This document shows, piece after piece, positions 15,878 to 24,841 of a stretch of DNA of 64,000 bases. Source of the stretch: Cyanobium gracile_A (GTDB lineage: Bacteria; Cyanobacteriota; Cyanobacteriia; PCC-6307; Cyanobiaceae); assembly GCF_034931305.1 (NCBI RefSeq), contig NZ_JAYGHY010000011.1, positions 1-64,000 of the forward strand, read 5' to 3'. The notes beneath the pieces were generated by a model. That model saw only the letters and a list, made by a program, of their open reading frames with translations. It did not search any database and was not told the origin of the DNA. The stretch's first letter is position 1. Each line of letters starts with the position of its first letter. The position numbers were made by a program, and so were the translations under genes.

Positions 15878-17338
15878 TCACGGAGCCATTGTGCCAGCGT
15901 CGACCTCCCGCAGCCAGCGTCCCCAGTGCTCCCGCTCGGCGTCATCCCCTGCCCCGGCCATCAGGGTCACGGCCTGGCTGGCCCGGCTCACCGCCACGTA
16001 CACCAGCCGTTGCCGCAGCTGCAAGTCCCTGGGCCAGAAGACGTCCTCATCGATGAAGACCTCGCCGAAGGTGCTGCCCTGGCTGCGGTGGACGGTGAGC
16101 ACGGCCGCCGGTCCCAGGGAGGCGAAGGCGTCACGCACCAGGAAGTAGCGGCGCCAGAAGGGCTTGCCATCTTTTTTGCCTGCCTCGCGGGCCTGCTGCC
16201 GCAGCCCCTCCATCACCCCATCCAGGCTGGCGCGGGGGCCGCTGCCCAGGGGCGGCAGCAAGCGCAGGTTCAGCTGGGCCTCCCCCGCCTCGACGGTGGC
16301 GGTGAGGGTGTCGATCACGGGGGCGCCAAGGGAGGCCTCCACGCCGAACTCGGCCAGATCACAGCGTTCGGGGCGCACGTCGCGCACCACCAGCTCCCGG
16401 TTGCTGCCCAGCAGCAGGTCGGGCTCCTCGGCGGCGGCGTCCCCTTCGCGGCAGGCCGGCGCCATCACGGCTGTGCGGGTGATCAGCACCTCGCCGGGGA
16501 GCACGGGCAGCTGGTCGGCCATGGCGCCGTGCAGGGCGCGGCGGGCGATCGGCACCAGCCGCTCCAGGGAACGGTTGGTGTAGCAGAGGATCCGGGCCAG
16601 GTCGGGATCGTCGGCGGCGGCGCTGCGACGCAGGCCCTCCTGGGCAGCCGCCAGCCAGTCGCTTCGTCCCAGCAGCGACACCCGCCCGGTGGCGGTGCGG
16701 ACCGGCGCCAGCACAGGTGGCCGCTGGCAAGGGAGGTTCCCCTGCCGCAGGCCGCCGGCAAGGCGCAGCACCGGTCCCTGGTGGCGGACGACCTGGGTCA
16801 GGGCCACCCGCTGGGCGCGGCCCATGGCGAACACCGGACTCTGCTCCTCCCCCACCGGCGGCAACTGGGCCGGATCTCCCACGAACACCAGGCGGGTGCG
16901 GTAGGCCTGGGCGCAGCGAAGGGTGATCTCCAGCAGGCTGCCATCCACCATGGAGGCCTCATCGACCAGCACCAGCCCGAGGTTCTCGAGTGCCAGGGCG
17001 GTCTGCGCCGTTTCCTCGCAGCGTTCCCGATCCCCCTCCCGCTTCAGCTTCAACCGCAGCAGCCGGTGGATGGTGGAGGGGTACCAGGTGGGTTGCAGTC
17101 CCGCCAGGGCGAGGTGATGGCGCAGCACGCCCACCGCCTTGTGGGTGGGTGCGACCACGGTCCAGCAGAGGCCGGCCCGCTCCGCCTGGGCCAGGAAGCG
17201 CATCGACAGGAACGTCTTGCCGGTGCCGGCATAGCCCTCCAGCACGAACGGCACGCCGTCGGATGGGGCCGACAGCCAGGCGGCGAAGGCGGTGACGGCG
17301 CTCTGCTGGTCGTCGCTCAGGCCGGAGAGATCGCTCAC
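15878..17338 (-). CDS. SF1 (RecD/Dda-like) DNA helicase
   Basis: 486 aa. Walker A GYAGTGKTFLS is at about 35-45, motif Ia APTHKAVGVLR follows, Walker B is LVLVDEASMVDG and motif III is FVGDPAQLPPVGEE. The C-terminal motifs are ILCYTNRSLERLV, VLTVHRSQGSTFGEVFIDED and VAVSRASQAVTLM. The length and order match Dda/RecD-type SF1B helicases without a RecBC-binding domain, so a stand-alone helicase is more likely than a RecBCD subunit. I chose GTG 17338 because it forms a 4-bp GTGA overlap with the upstream DUF212 stop. The TTG at 17353 would overlap it further. It is the last gene of a crtE-DUF212-helicase chain. Confidence 0.9.
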   Translation of the reverse strand: MSDLSGLSDDQQSAVTAFAAWLSAPSDGVPFVLEGYAGTGKTFLSMRFLAQAERAGLCWTVVAPTHKAVGVLRHHLALAGLQPTWYPSTIHRLLRLKLKREGDRERCEETAQTALALENLGLVLVDEASMVDGSLLEITLRCAQAYRTRLVFVGDPAQLPPVGEEQSPVFAMGRAQRVALTQVVRHQGPVLRLAGGLRQGNLPCQRPPVLAPVRTATGRVSLLGRSDWLAAAQEGLRRSAAADDPDLARILCYTNRSLERLVPIARRALHGAMADQLPVLPGEVLITRTAVMAPACREGDAAAEEPDLLLGSNRELVVRDVRPERCDLAEFGVEASLGAPVIDTLTATVEAGEAQLNLRLLPPLGSGPRASLDGVMEGLRQQAREAGKKDGKPFWRRYFLVRDAFASLGPAAVLTVHRSQGSTFGEVFIDEDVFWPRDLQLRQRLVYVAVSRASQAVTLMAGAGDDAEREHWGRWLREVDAGTMAP

Positions 17339-17880
17339 CCCAGCGGCAACCAACCGGCGTGGAGGGCGATCTGCCAGGGCGATCCCAGCAGGGCCAGCCC
17401 CGGCAGGGCCACCAGGGGGCCCATCAGGCTGCCCACCAGCACCTCCGCTCGGGTGTGGCCGAGGTTTTCCTTGAGGGGACGCAGCACGGGTTCGGCGCTG
17501 GTCTGATCGGTGGTGGGCTGCGTGTCCCAGAGGCCATCGGGGAGACCGTTGACCCGCTGGGCCGTCAGCCCGGCGGCCCGCCGGACGCCGCTGGCGTCGT
17601 ACAAGACGACGAAGCAGAGCACGGCCGCCAGGGCGAACAGGGGATCGGCAAAGCCCAGTTCCCAGCCGAGGCCCGCGGCCGTGCCCGTCATCAGGGCGGA
17701 ATGGCTCGACGGCATCCCGCCGGTCTCGACCAGCACCGCCGGCCGCCAGCGCCGGTGCAGCACCAGTTCGATCACCAGCTTGGAGAGCTGGGCCACGCCG
17801 CAGGCGGCCAGACCCCAGGCGAGCACACCATTGGCAAGGAGCTGACCCAGGGCATCGAGCGCGCCGACGGCTTCGCTCAT
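17335..17880 (-). CDS. Divergent PAP2 family protein (DUF212)
   Basis: 181 aa, about five membrane spans. The family hallmarks are clear: GGMPSSHSALMTG (54-66) and LKENLGHTRAEVLVG (about 148-162). These correspond to phosphatase motifs 2 and 3 of the PAP2 superfamily. Members are thought to dephosphorylate membrane-bound phosphate esters, but their substrates are poorly known. The start overlaps the crtE stop by 4 bp (ATGA), and its own stop overlaps the helicase start, so the three genes are probably translated together. Coupling to a geranylgeranyl diphosphate synthase makes a prenyl (di)phosphate a reasonable guess for the substrate; this is inference. Confidence 0.88.
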   Translation of the reverse strand: MSEAVGALDALGQLLANGVLAWGLAACGVAQLSKLVIELVLHRRWRPAVLVETGGMPSSHSALMTGTAAGLGWELGFADPLFALAAVLCFVVLYDASGVRRAAGLTAQRVNGLPDGLWDTQPTTDQTSAEPVLRPLKENLGHTRAEVLVGSLMGPLVALPGLALLGSPWQIALHAGWLPLG

Positions 17881-18779
17881 CGGTCGCGACTGGTGATGTA
17901 GTCGGCCAGGGCCAGCAGGGGGGCGGCCTTGGTGGTCCAGGGGGCGAGCACCGCCTTGGCCTCGCACACCAGGGCCTCGGCCCGCCGGCGGGATTCCTCC
18001 AGGCCCAGCAGCTTGGGATAGGTGGTCTTGTCGGCGGTCAGGTCCTTGCCGGCCGTCTTGCCCAGCACGTCGCTGCTGGCGGTGACATCGAGGATGTCAT
18101 CGATGATCTGGAAGGCCAGGCCGATGCCGCGGGCGTAGGTGCGCAGGGAGGCCAGCAGCTCCTCCGAGGCCCCGGCGATCAGGGCCCCGGAGATCACACA
18201 GGCCCGCAGCAGGGCGCCGGTCTTGTGCAGATGGATGTACTCGAGGGTGTCGAGATCCACCTGCCGGGCCTCGCACTCCAGGTCGACCACCTGACCGCCC
18301 ACCAGGCCGGGGGCACCGGAGGCCAGGGCCAGCTCGCCCACCACCTGCAGCAGCCGGTCGGGGGGCACCCCCGGGCTGCGCAACGCCACCATCTCGAAGG
18401 CACGGGTCAGCAGGGCATCGCCGGCCAGGATCGCCTTGGCCTCGCCATACACCTTGTGATTGGTCGGCCGGCCGCGGCGCAGGTCGTCGTTGTCCATGGC
18501 GGGCAGATCGTCATGGATCAGCGACATCGTATGGATCATCTCCATCGCCACCGCCGTGGGCATGGCCAGATCGGCGTCACCGCCGGCCAGCTCACAGGCC
18601 GCCAGGGTGAGAATCGGCCGCAGGCGCTTGCCGCCGGCCAGCAGCGAGTAGCGCATCGCTTCCCGCAGTGATTCGGGGCGCTCCGGGCCCAGGGAGCCGT
18701 CCAGGGCGGTCTCCACCCGCCAGCGGGCCGCCTCCAGGTAGGCGGTGAAGTCGAACGCCGTGCTCACCGCCGGGGTCAT
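17877..18779 (-). CDS. crtE: Geranylgeranyl diphosphate synthase
   Basis: 300 aa. Condenses IPP with allylic diphosphates up to C20, supplying carotenoids, the chlorophyll phytyl tail, tocopherol and quinones. The first Asp-rich motif DDLPAMDNDDLRRGRPTNHK starts at residue 90. The second, FQIIDDILDVTASS, lies at about 225-238. The K-R-R substrate site GGKRLRPIL is at about 49-57. The insert between the first two Asp residues is the bacterial/plant type II GGPPS pattern. The ATG at 18779 was chosen over the upstream open frame because the protein then starts at the usual TAFDFTAYLEAARWRVE. Confidence 0.95.
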   Translation of the reverse strand: MTPAVSTAFDFTAYLEAARWRVETALDGSLGPERPESLREAMRYSLLAGGKRLRPILTLAACELAGGDADLAMPTAVAMEMIHTMSLIHDDLPAMDNDDLRRGRPTNHKVYGEAKAILAGDALLTRAFEMVALRSPGVPPDRLLQVVGELALASGAPGLVGGQVVDLECEARQVDLDTLEYIHLHKTGALLRACVISGALIAGASEELLASLRTYARGIGLAFQIIDDILDVTASSDVLGKTAGKDLTADKTTYPKLLGLEESRRRAEALVCEAKAVLAPWTTKAAPLLALADYITSRDR

Positions 18780-19017
18780 GGGGTCCTGAGGGTTGGGGCG
18801 GATTCTCTCAGGCCGATGGTGGCAGGTGCTGGGTGTGCGCAACAGTTTGGGATCGGTTGCGATGCAGTGGGATGCATTGGAGAGGCTTTGGGGAGCAACC
18901 CCCTGAAAGCTCTCTAGGTTGATCTATCGACCCTTAGTGGGTTCTCAAGGTGAGACATTCCAGGGTGCTGCCGCCGATCCCCCAGGCGCCCGTGCGCCGC
19001 TTCGACGCTTCGCCGGG

Positions 19018-21810
19018 ATGAGAGGTTTCGGCTGGGCCTGGCCGCAGGTCGCCCTCGTTCTTGGCCTGATCCTGGCCAGCGGGGGTGTGGTCGCGCTGTG
19101 GAGAGCAAGTCTGCGCAGGCAGGTGAGGCGCCGGACGGAGGCGTTGAGCCAGGACCGTGAGAACCTCAGCGCCATCATCCACTCCATTCCCGATCCCCTG
19201 ATCGAGATCTCGGCGGCAGGGGAGATCCTGGCGATTCACAGTGCCCAACGGGGGCTGTTCCATCTGCCGGAGAACCCGGACGTACGCCCCCATCTGGAGG
19301 ATGTTCTCTCCCCTGCGGCCGCTACCACGATGCAGGAAGCGCTGGCGCTGGCGGACGCGTCCGTGGACGGCCGCTCCCCCAGGCGGCAGATCGAGATGGG
19401 CAAGCCCGGAGGCGTCGCCTGGTTCGAGTTCTCGATCGCCCGAAAGGAACAGGAGAACCGGGACGGCCACCACTACCTGATGCTCTGCCGGGACATCACC
19501 GAGCGCAAAGGCTACGAAGCAGGGATTCTGCGCCTCAACCAGCTCTACGCCACCTTGAGCGCCTGCAACAAGGTGGTGGCCAGAGTTCGAGACGCTTCGG
19601 AGATGCTGGGGCAGATCTGCCGCCTGGCGGTCACCTCGGGGGAGATGCGACTGGCCTGGGTTGGGTTGATCGAACCGCTCAGCCGCCGCATCAGTCCGGT
19701 GGCCTGGTTCGGCGAAGACAGCGCCTACCTGGATGGATTGGAGATCAGCCTCGATCCGGAAGACCCTAAGGGGCAGGGCCCTTTCGCGATCGCCCTGCGG
19801 GACAACCACCCCTTATGGATCAGAGATTTCATGACGGATGCCTCGTGCGTGCCCTGGCACGAGCAGGCCCGCCCTTATGGATGGGGGGCCGCCGCTTTCC
19901 TGCCCCTGCATCGCGACGGGGTCGTGATCGGCGGTCTGGGGATCTACGCCAATGAAACCGATCGATTCGATGTCAAGAGCCAGCAGTTGCTGCTCGACTT
20001 GGTTGGTGGCATCGATGTCGCCCTCGATCGGCTCAGCCTCGAGTCCACCCGCGTGGCGCTCGAAGACGCGGTCAAGGCCAGCGAGGAGAAGTTCAGGGAG
20101 ATCACTGAGTCCACCCATGAAGTGATCTGGTCATTGGATCCCGAGACCCTTCGCTACCTGTATGTGAGCCCCTCCGTGCTGCGGCTGCAGGGATTCACGG
20201 TCGAGGAGGTGATGGCCAGGCCGTTCGGTGAGTCCATCGGCGGGGATGCCGCCGAGCGGCTGAAACGGCAGATCAGCCAAGAGCTGGCCCAGTTCAGTGC
20301 CGGATTGCGCAGCAGCGACATTGTCTCGATTGACGAGACCGAACTCCTGCGCAAGGACGGCTCAACGGTCTGGACCGAATCGGTCACCAAGATGGTGCGC
20401 AACAAACGCACCGGCCGGGTGGAGCTCCACGGGGTGACCCGTGACATCACTGAGCGCAAGTTCGCCAAGGAGGAGATCGAGCGACTGGCCTATTTCGACC
20501 CCCTCACGGGCCTGGCCAATCGCACCCTGCTGCAGGATCGGATCCGCAACGGCCTTGATCTGGCCAGGCGTTCCAACCTGCCTCTGGCCCTGCTGGTCCT
20601 CGATCTCGACAACTTCAAGCACGTCAACGACAACCTGGGCCATGCCATCGGCGACCGGGTGCTGCTGGAGATGGCCAAGCGCCTGAAGGCTCACCTGGCG
20701 GACGGCGACACTCTGGCCCACACCAGTGGCGACGAATTCGTGGTGGTGCTGCCCGATTCGGATACCACGGCCACCCTGGCGATGACGGAACGGTTGCGTA
20801 ATTCTGTCGCCAAGGCTTTCAGCCTCGGCGCCGACCCCCTCTTCCTCACCGCTTCAGTGGGCATTGCCAACTTCCCCGAAGATGGAATCACACCGGAGCT
20901 GCTGATGAGCAACGCCAACATGGCACTCCATCAGGCCAAGCTTGCCGGCCGCAACGGCCTCCAATTCTTCACGCCGAGCGTTCAGGAGAGGAGCATCCGC
21001 TCCCTGCGGCTCACCAACGCCCTGCACCAGGCCATCCAACGTGGAGAACTCAGCCTGGAATACCAACCCCAGCTCGAGCTCAACAGCAACCTCATCTTCG
21101 GGGCCGAGGCCCTGATCCGCTGGACCCATCCCGATCTGGGTCCGGTATCGCCGTCCGAATTCATTCCCCTGGCCGAAATGTGTGGCCTGATCTTGCCGAT
21201 CAGCCAATGGGTGATGGCCGCCGCCCTCCAGGATGCCAGTGCCTGGAGGGCGCTTGGATCAACCCCTTTAACCGTCTCGGTCAACATCTCCGCCGTTCAG
21301 TTCGACCATGGCGATCTTGTCAGCATGGTGATCGATGAGCTTCACGCTGAAGGGTTCCCGCCCGATCGATTGGAGTTGGAGCTCACCGAGTCGGTGACGC
21401 TCGCGGATCCGGAGAAGGCTCTGGCTCAGATGGAGCAGCTCTACGCCCAGGGGATCCGCCTGGCGATCGATGACTTCGGCACCGGCTATTCATCCCTGAG
21501 TTATCTCAAGCGGATCCGTGCCCATCGGCTCAAGATCGACCAATCCTTCATCCGTGACCTGGTGATCAATGAAGACGACCAGGCGATCGTGTCGACGATC
21601 GTCGGCCTGGCCCGCTCCATGGGCATGCGTACGATCGCCGAAGGCGTGGAAACGCCTGAGCAACTGGCCCTGCTCCGCAAGCTCGGTTGCGATGAAATCC
21701 AGGGCTACCTGCTGAGCCATCCACTGCCCCAGGAGGCTTTCCTGGAGTTCATCAAGACCCCCGTCCCCTTCACCCTCCTTGAAGTGGATTCAGCTGAGCA
21801 GATCCCCTAG
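19018..21810 (+). CDS. Membrane-anchored PAS-GAF-PAS-GGDEF-EAL c-di-GMP signalling protein
   Basis: 930 aa from ATG 19018. One N-terminal span (WPQVALVLGLILASGGVVALW, about 7-27) is followed by a basic cytoplasmic RASLRRQVRRRTEAL. Then come a PAS-like region (about 45-160), a GAF domain (about 175-330), a second PAS (about 345-470, ending VELHGVTRDITERK), GGDEF (about 475-645) and EAL (about 660-905). The cyclase signature is SGDEF (570-574), with Ser in place of the first Gly; such variants are often still active. EAL is complete: EALIRW from Glu697, ELTES, DDFGTGYSSLSYLKR and AEGVETPEQ. It may both make and break c-di-GMP. The frame opens at a TTG (18919) with no useful extra sequence. The stop overlaps folD convergently by 21 bp. 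Confidence 0.9.
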   Translation: MRGFGWAWPQVALVLGLILASGGVVALWRASLRRQVRRRTEALSQDRENLSAIIHSIPDPLIEISAAGEILAIHSAQRGLFHLPENPDVRPHLEDVLSPAAATTMQEALALADASVDGRSPRRQIEMGKPGGVAWFEFSIARKEQENRDGHHYLMLCRDITERKGYEAGILRLNQLYATLSACNKVVARVRDASEMLGQICRLAVTSGEMRLAWVGLIEPLSRRISPVAWFGEDSAYLDGLEISLDPEDPKGQGPFAIALRDNHPLWIRDFMTDASCVPWHEQARPYGWGAAAFLPLHRDGVVIGGLGIYANETDRFDVKSQQLLLDLVGGIDVALDRLSLESTRVALEDAVKASEEKFREITESTHEVIWSLDPETLRYLYVSPSVLRLQGFTVEEVMARPFGESIGGDAAERLKRQISQELAQFSAGLRSSDIVSIDETELLRKDGSTVWTESVTKMVRNKRTGRVELHGVTRDITERKFAKEEIERLAYFDPLTGLANRTLLQDRIRNGLDLARRSNLPLALLVLDLDNFKHVNDNLGHAIGDRVLLEMAKRLKAHLADGDTLAHTSGDEFVVVLPDSDTTATLAMTERLRNSVAKAFSLGADPLFLTASVGIANFPEDGITPELLMSNANMALHQAKLAGRNGLQFFTPSVQERSIRSLRLTNALHQAIQRGELSLEYQPQLELNSNLIFGAEALIRWTHPDLGPVSPSEFIPLAEMCGLILPISQWVMAAALQDASAWRALGSTPLTVSVNISAVQFDHGDLVSMVIDELHAEGFPPDRLELELTESVTLADPEKALAQMEQLYAQGIRLAIDDFGTGYSSLSYLKRIRAHRLKIDQSFIRDLVINEDDQAIVSTIVGLARSMGMRTIAEGVETPEQLALLRKLGCDEIQGYLLSHPLPQEAFLEFIKTPVPFTLLEVDSAEQIP

Positions 21811-22668
21811 GTCATGCTCCAGCCCGTGGCGATGGCACCAGGCCACCACGGTGTTGACCAGCAGCATGGCCACGGTCATGGGCCCCACCCCACCCGGCAC
21901 CGGTGTGATGGCGGCCGCCAGCGGCTCGACCGTCTCGTAATCGACATCACCGCAGAGCTTTCCATCCAGCCGGTGGATGCCCACATCCACCACCACGGCC
22001 CCCGGTTTGACATGCACCGCGCCGATCAGCTGGGGACGGCCGGCCGCCACCACCAGCAGATCGGCTTGGCGGGTCACCTCGCTCAGGTGATGGGTGCGGG
22101 AATGGGCCACGGTGACCGTGGCATCGGCCGCCTGCAGCATCAGGGCCATCGGCTTGCCCACCAGGATGCTGCGGCCGACCACCACCGCCTGGGTCCCGGA
22201 GATCGGCACGTCGGCGCTGCGCAACAGCGCCATCACCCCGGCCGGGGTACAGCTGCGCGGGCCCGGCTCCCCCTTCAGCAGCCGGCCCAGGTTGAGGGTG
22301 TGCAGACCATCGGCATCCTTGTCTGGATCGATCGCGGCCAGCAGCGGTTCTTCCGCCAGACCCTCCGGCAGGGGGAGTTGCAACAGAATCCCGTCAACCG
22401 TCGGGTCGGCGTTGAGGCGCCGGATCACAGCCAGCACCTCCTCGGCCGGGGTGTCCGCCGCCAGATGACCCCCGTGGCTGCTGATGCCGATGCGGCCACA
22501 GGCCTTTTCCTTGTTGGCGACATACACGCCGCTGGCGGGATCATCCCCGACCCGCAGCACCGCCAGGCCGGGAGCCCGACCCGCCTCCGGCAGGCCCTCG
22601 CTGATCACAGCGCTCAGGCGCCTTTCGATCTCCGCCGCCAGTCGCCGGCCGTCGAGAAGGGTGGCCAT
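21790..22668 (-). CDS. folD: Methylenetetrahydrofolate dehydrogenase / cyclohydrolase
   Basis: 292 aa. Interconverts 5,10-methylene-, methenyl- and 10-formyl-THF with NADP+, supplying one-carbon units for purines and fMet. Signatures are YVANKEKACGRIGI with the catalytic Lys, DGILLQLPLPEGL, DKDADGLHTLNLGRL and PCTPAGV-like SCTPAGVMALL. The NADP site VVVGRSILVGKPMA and the C-terminal PVPGGVGPMTVAMLL are also present. The first Cys-Pro of the usual PCTP is SCTP here, a minor change. The ATG at 22668 gives the standard MATLLDGRRLA start. It is divergent from the HD-phosphohydrolase gene. Confidence 0.96.
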   Translation of the reverse strand: MATLLDGRRLAAEIERRLSAVISEGLPEAGRAPGLAVLRVGDDPASGVYVANKEKACGRIGISSHGGHLAADTPAEEVLAVIRRLNADPTVDGILLQLPLPEGLAEEPLLAAIDPDKDADGLHTLNLGRLLKGEPGPRSCTPAGVMALLRSADVPISGTQAVVVGRSILVGKPMALMLQAADATVTVAHSRTHHLSEVTRQADLLVVAAGRPQLIGAVHVKPGAVVVDVGIHRLDGKLCGDVDYETVEPLAAAITPVPGGVGPMTVAMLLVNTVVAWCHRHGLEHDLGDLLS

Positions 22669-22750
22669 GGGGAGAACGTGCTGCCGACCACCAGCATGCA
22701 CCGACAGCCCCCGAATGGAGCGACGTTGGGCATTGGCTAGCTTGGGTGGT

Positions 22751-24841
22751 ATGAGATTGGGGCTGCGGCCGATCAGGGGACTCTGGCGCCAGCTGCTGCG
22801 GCTTGAGCGTCCCCGCCAGGCCCTGGTGGCCTGGCGTCCTGGGGGCGGTCTGCTGGTGCTGCTGCTCTGCCTCCTGGTGGCCCTGCTGTCCAGCTGGCCC
22901 TGGTTGGTCGAGCCGAGTCTGCGTCCGGGCATGGCGGCCCCCTTCACCGTCCGTGCGCCCGCCGAGGCCACGGTCATCGACAGCACCGACCTGGAGCAGC
23001 GCCGCAGTCAGATGCTGCCGCGCAGCCAGATCCAGGTGGTCGACCCCCTGGCCAGCGAGGCCTTGATGCAACGGCTGGAGCAACGTTTGCTGAACGTGCG
23101 CGAGAAGGTGGCCGACGACCAGCCCCGCCCTGATTCTCTCAACCTCACCGAAGAGGAGCGCCGCTGGCTGACCGGGCTGACCCCCCCCCGGCTGGTGGCC
23201 TGGAAGGTCTCCCTGCGCCAGGCCCAGCTGCGCATGCTCAGCCAGGGGGTGGTGGCGAGCCTTTCGGAGGGCCAGCTGCTGCAGGCTGCGGAGCTGCAAC
23301 TCAACGATCTGCCACCTCCGGCCCGCAGCCTGGGCAGCCGCCTGCTGGCCAGCAGCCTGCAGGGACGCACCAACCTCCGCGGTGACAGCTTCCTCAGCCA
23401 GCGCCGGATCGAGGACCTGCTCACCCGCCAGGGGCTGCCGACGATCCGGGTGCGGAAGAACGATCTGATCACCCGGCAGGGCGAACCGATCAGTCCCCAG
23501 GCCTTCGATGTGCTGGAGCATTTCGACCTGGTCAACCATCGCCCCCGCCCCCTGGCCTGGCTGGCCCGCTTCAGTGAGGCCCTGGCAGCCTGCGGTGTGA
23601 TGCTGCTGGTGATGCGCCGCTGGCGGGCCAGCCTCGAACCCCGCCAGGCCCTGCTGGCGCTGGCGATGCTGGTGCTGGTCCAGGGGTGCAAGCTCTGGCT
23701 CGGCAACCAGGTCAGTCCCCTGGCCCTGCTGGTTCCCCCCACCCTGCTGCTGTCCCAGGGCCTGGGCACAGCCGCCGGCCTGGCCTGGCTGGCTGTGGCT
23801 GCCATGCTCTGGCCGGAGCCGGTCCAGGGTCTGCTGGCGCCCCAGCTGGGGGTGGCGGCCCTGGTGGCGGCGATCGCGGCGGTGCTCGCCGGGCGGCAGC
23901 GCAACCGGGCCCAGCTGCTGCAATTGGCCCTGCTGCTCCCGGTCGGCGCCGTGCTGCTCCAGTGGCTGTTGATCCAGACGTTCAACCTGCGCGCCCTGGA
24001 AACCACTCCGGGACCGTTCAGCGGCAGCGACCTGCTCCAGGAGGCTCTTCTGGTGACGGGTCTGCTGATGGCGGGGTTGCTGCTGGCCCCGTTGGTGGAA
24101 GGCTTCTTCGGTCTGCTTACCCGGGCCCGGCTGATGGAACTGGCCGATCTGGAACGCCCGCTGCTGCGGCGCCTGTCGATGGAGGCGCCGGGCACGTTCG
24201 AGCACACTCTGATGATCTGCGGCCTGGCCGAGGAGGGGGCCCGCGCCATCCAGGCCGATGTGGATCTGATCCGTACCGGTGCCCTCTACCACGACGTCGG
24301 CAAGCTGCACGGCCCCCAGTGGTTCATCGAGAACCAGGAGCAGGGCGCCAACCCCCATGACGAACTCGACGATCCCTTCGCCAGTGCCGCCATCCTCCAG
24401 GCCCATGTCGACGAGGGGCTGAAGCTGGCGCGTCGCTATCGGCTCCCCCGACCCCTGGCCGATTTCATCCCCGAGCACCAGGGCCGGCTCAAGATGGGGT
24501 ACTTCCTGCACCAGGCCAGGGAGCGGGATCCTGCCGTCTCCGAAGAGCAGTTCCGCTACCGGGGCCCCGCCCCCCGCAGCCGCGAGACGGCCATTCTGAT
24601 GCTGGCCGATGGCTGCGAGGCCGCCCTGCGCTCCCTGCCTCCGGGCACCACGGAGGCGGAGGCCCAGGCGATGGTGCGCCGGCTGGTGGAGGCTCGTCAG
24701 AACGATGGCCAGCTCGACGGCAGCGGCATCTCCCGGGCGGAACTGGAACTGGTGATCCGGGCCTTCGTGCGGGTCTGGCGGCGCATGCGCCACCGGCGCA
24801 TTCCCTACCCCATCTCCCCCCGCAAGGCCTTCAGCGCCTGA
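22751..24841 (+). CDS. 7TMR-HD phosphohydrolase, PgpH-like (probable c-di-AMP phosphodiesterase)
   Basis: 696 aa. One N-terminal span (LLVLLLCLLVALLSSWPWL, about 34-52) is followed by an extracytoplasmic 7TMR-HDED region (about 55-280). That region has the paired SQ/RIEDLLTRQGL...VRKNDLITRQGEPIS segments. Seven spans (about 285-450) and a C-terminal HD domain follow. Metal ligands are FEHTLMI, YHDVGKLHG (His514-Asp515), PHDELDDPFASAAILQAHVDEG and PEHQGRLKMGYF. The order matches PgpH of Listeria, which cleaves c-di-AMP; that substrate is an inference from family. The ATG at 22751 is only about 8 bp after a TAGCTT -10-like element, so the leader may be very short. The stop overlaps fluC convergently by 11 bp. 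Confidence 0.9.
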   Translation: MRLGLRPIRGLWRQLLRLERPRQALVAWRPGGGLLVLLLCLLVALLSSWPWLVEPSLRPGMAAPFTVRAPAEATVIDSTDLEQRRSQMLPRSQIQVVDPLASEALMQRLEQRLLNVREKVADDQPRPDSLNLTEEERRWLTGLTPPRLVAWKVSLRQAQLRMLSQGVVASLSEGQLLQAAELQLNDLPPPARSLGSRLLASSLQGRTNLRGDSFLSQRRIEDLLTRQGLPTIRVRKNDLITRQGEPISPQAFDVLEHFDLVNHRPRPLAWLARFSEALAACGVMLLVMRRWRASLEPRQALLALAMLVLVQGCKLWLGNQVSPLALLVPPTLLLSQGLGTAAGLAWLAVAAMLWPEPVQGLLAPQLGVAALVAAIAAVLAGRQRNRAQLLQLALLLPVGAVLLQWLLIQTFNLRALETTPGPFSGSDLLQEALLVTGLLMAGLLLAPLVEGFFGLLTRARLMELADLERPLLRRLSMEAPGTFEHTLMICGLAEEGARAIQADVDLIRTGALYHDVGKLHGPQWFIENQEQGANPHDELDDPFASAAILQAHVDEGLKLARRYRLPRPLADFIPEHQGRLKMGYFLHQARERDPAVSEEQFRYRGPAPRSRETAILMLADGCEAALRSLPPGTTEAEAQAMVRRLVEARQNDGQLDGSGISRAELELVIRAFVRVWRRMRHRRIPYPISPRKAFSA

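Noticed and set aside
15527..17506. A 659-aa plus-strand frame over the helicase
   Set aside because: Antisense to a gene with all SF1 motifs; Gln/Gly/His-rich shadow.
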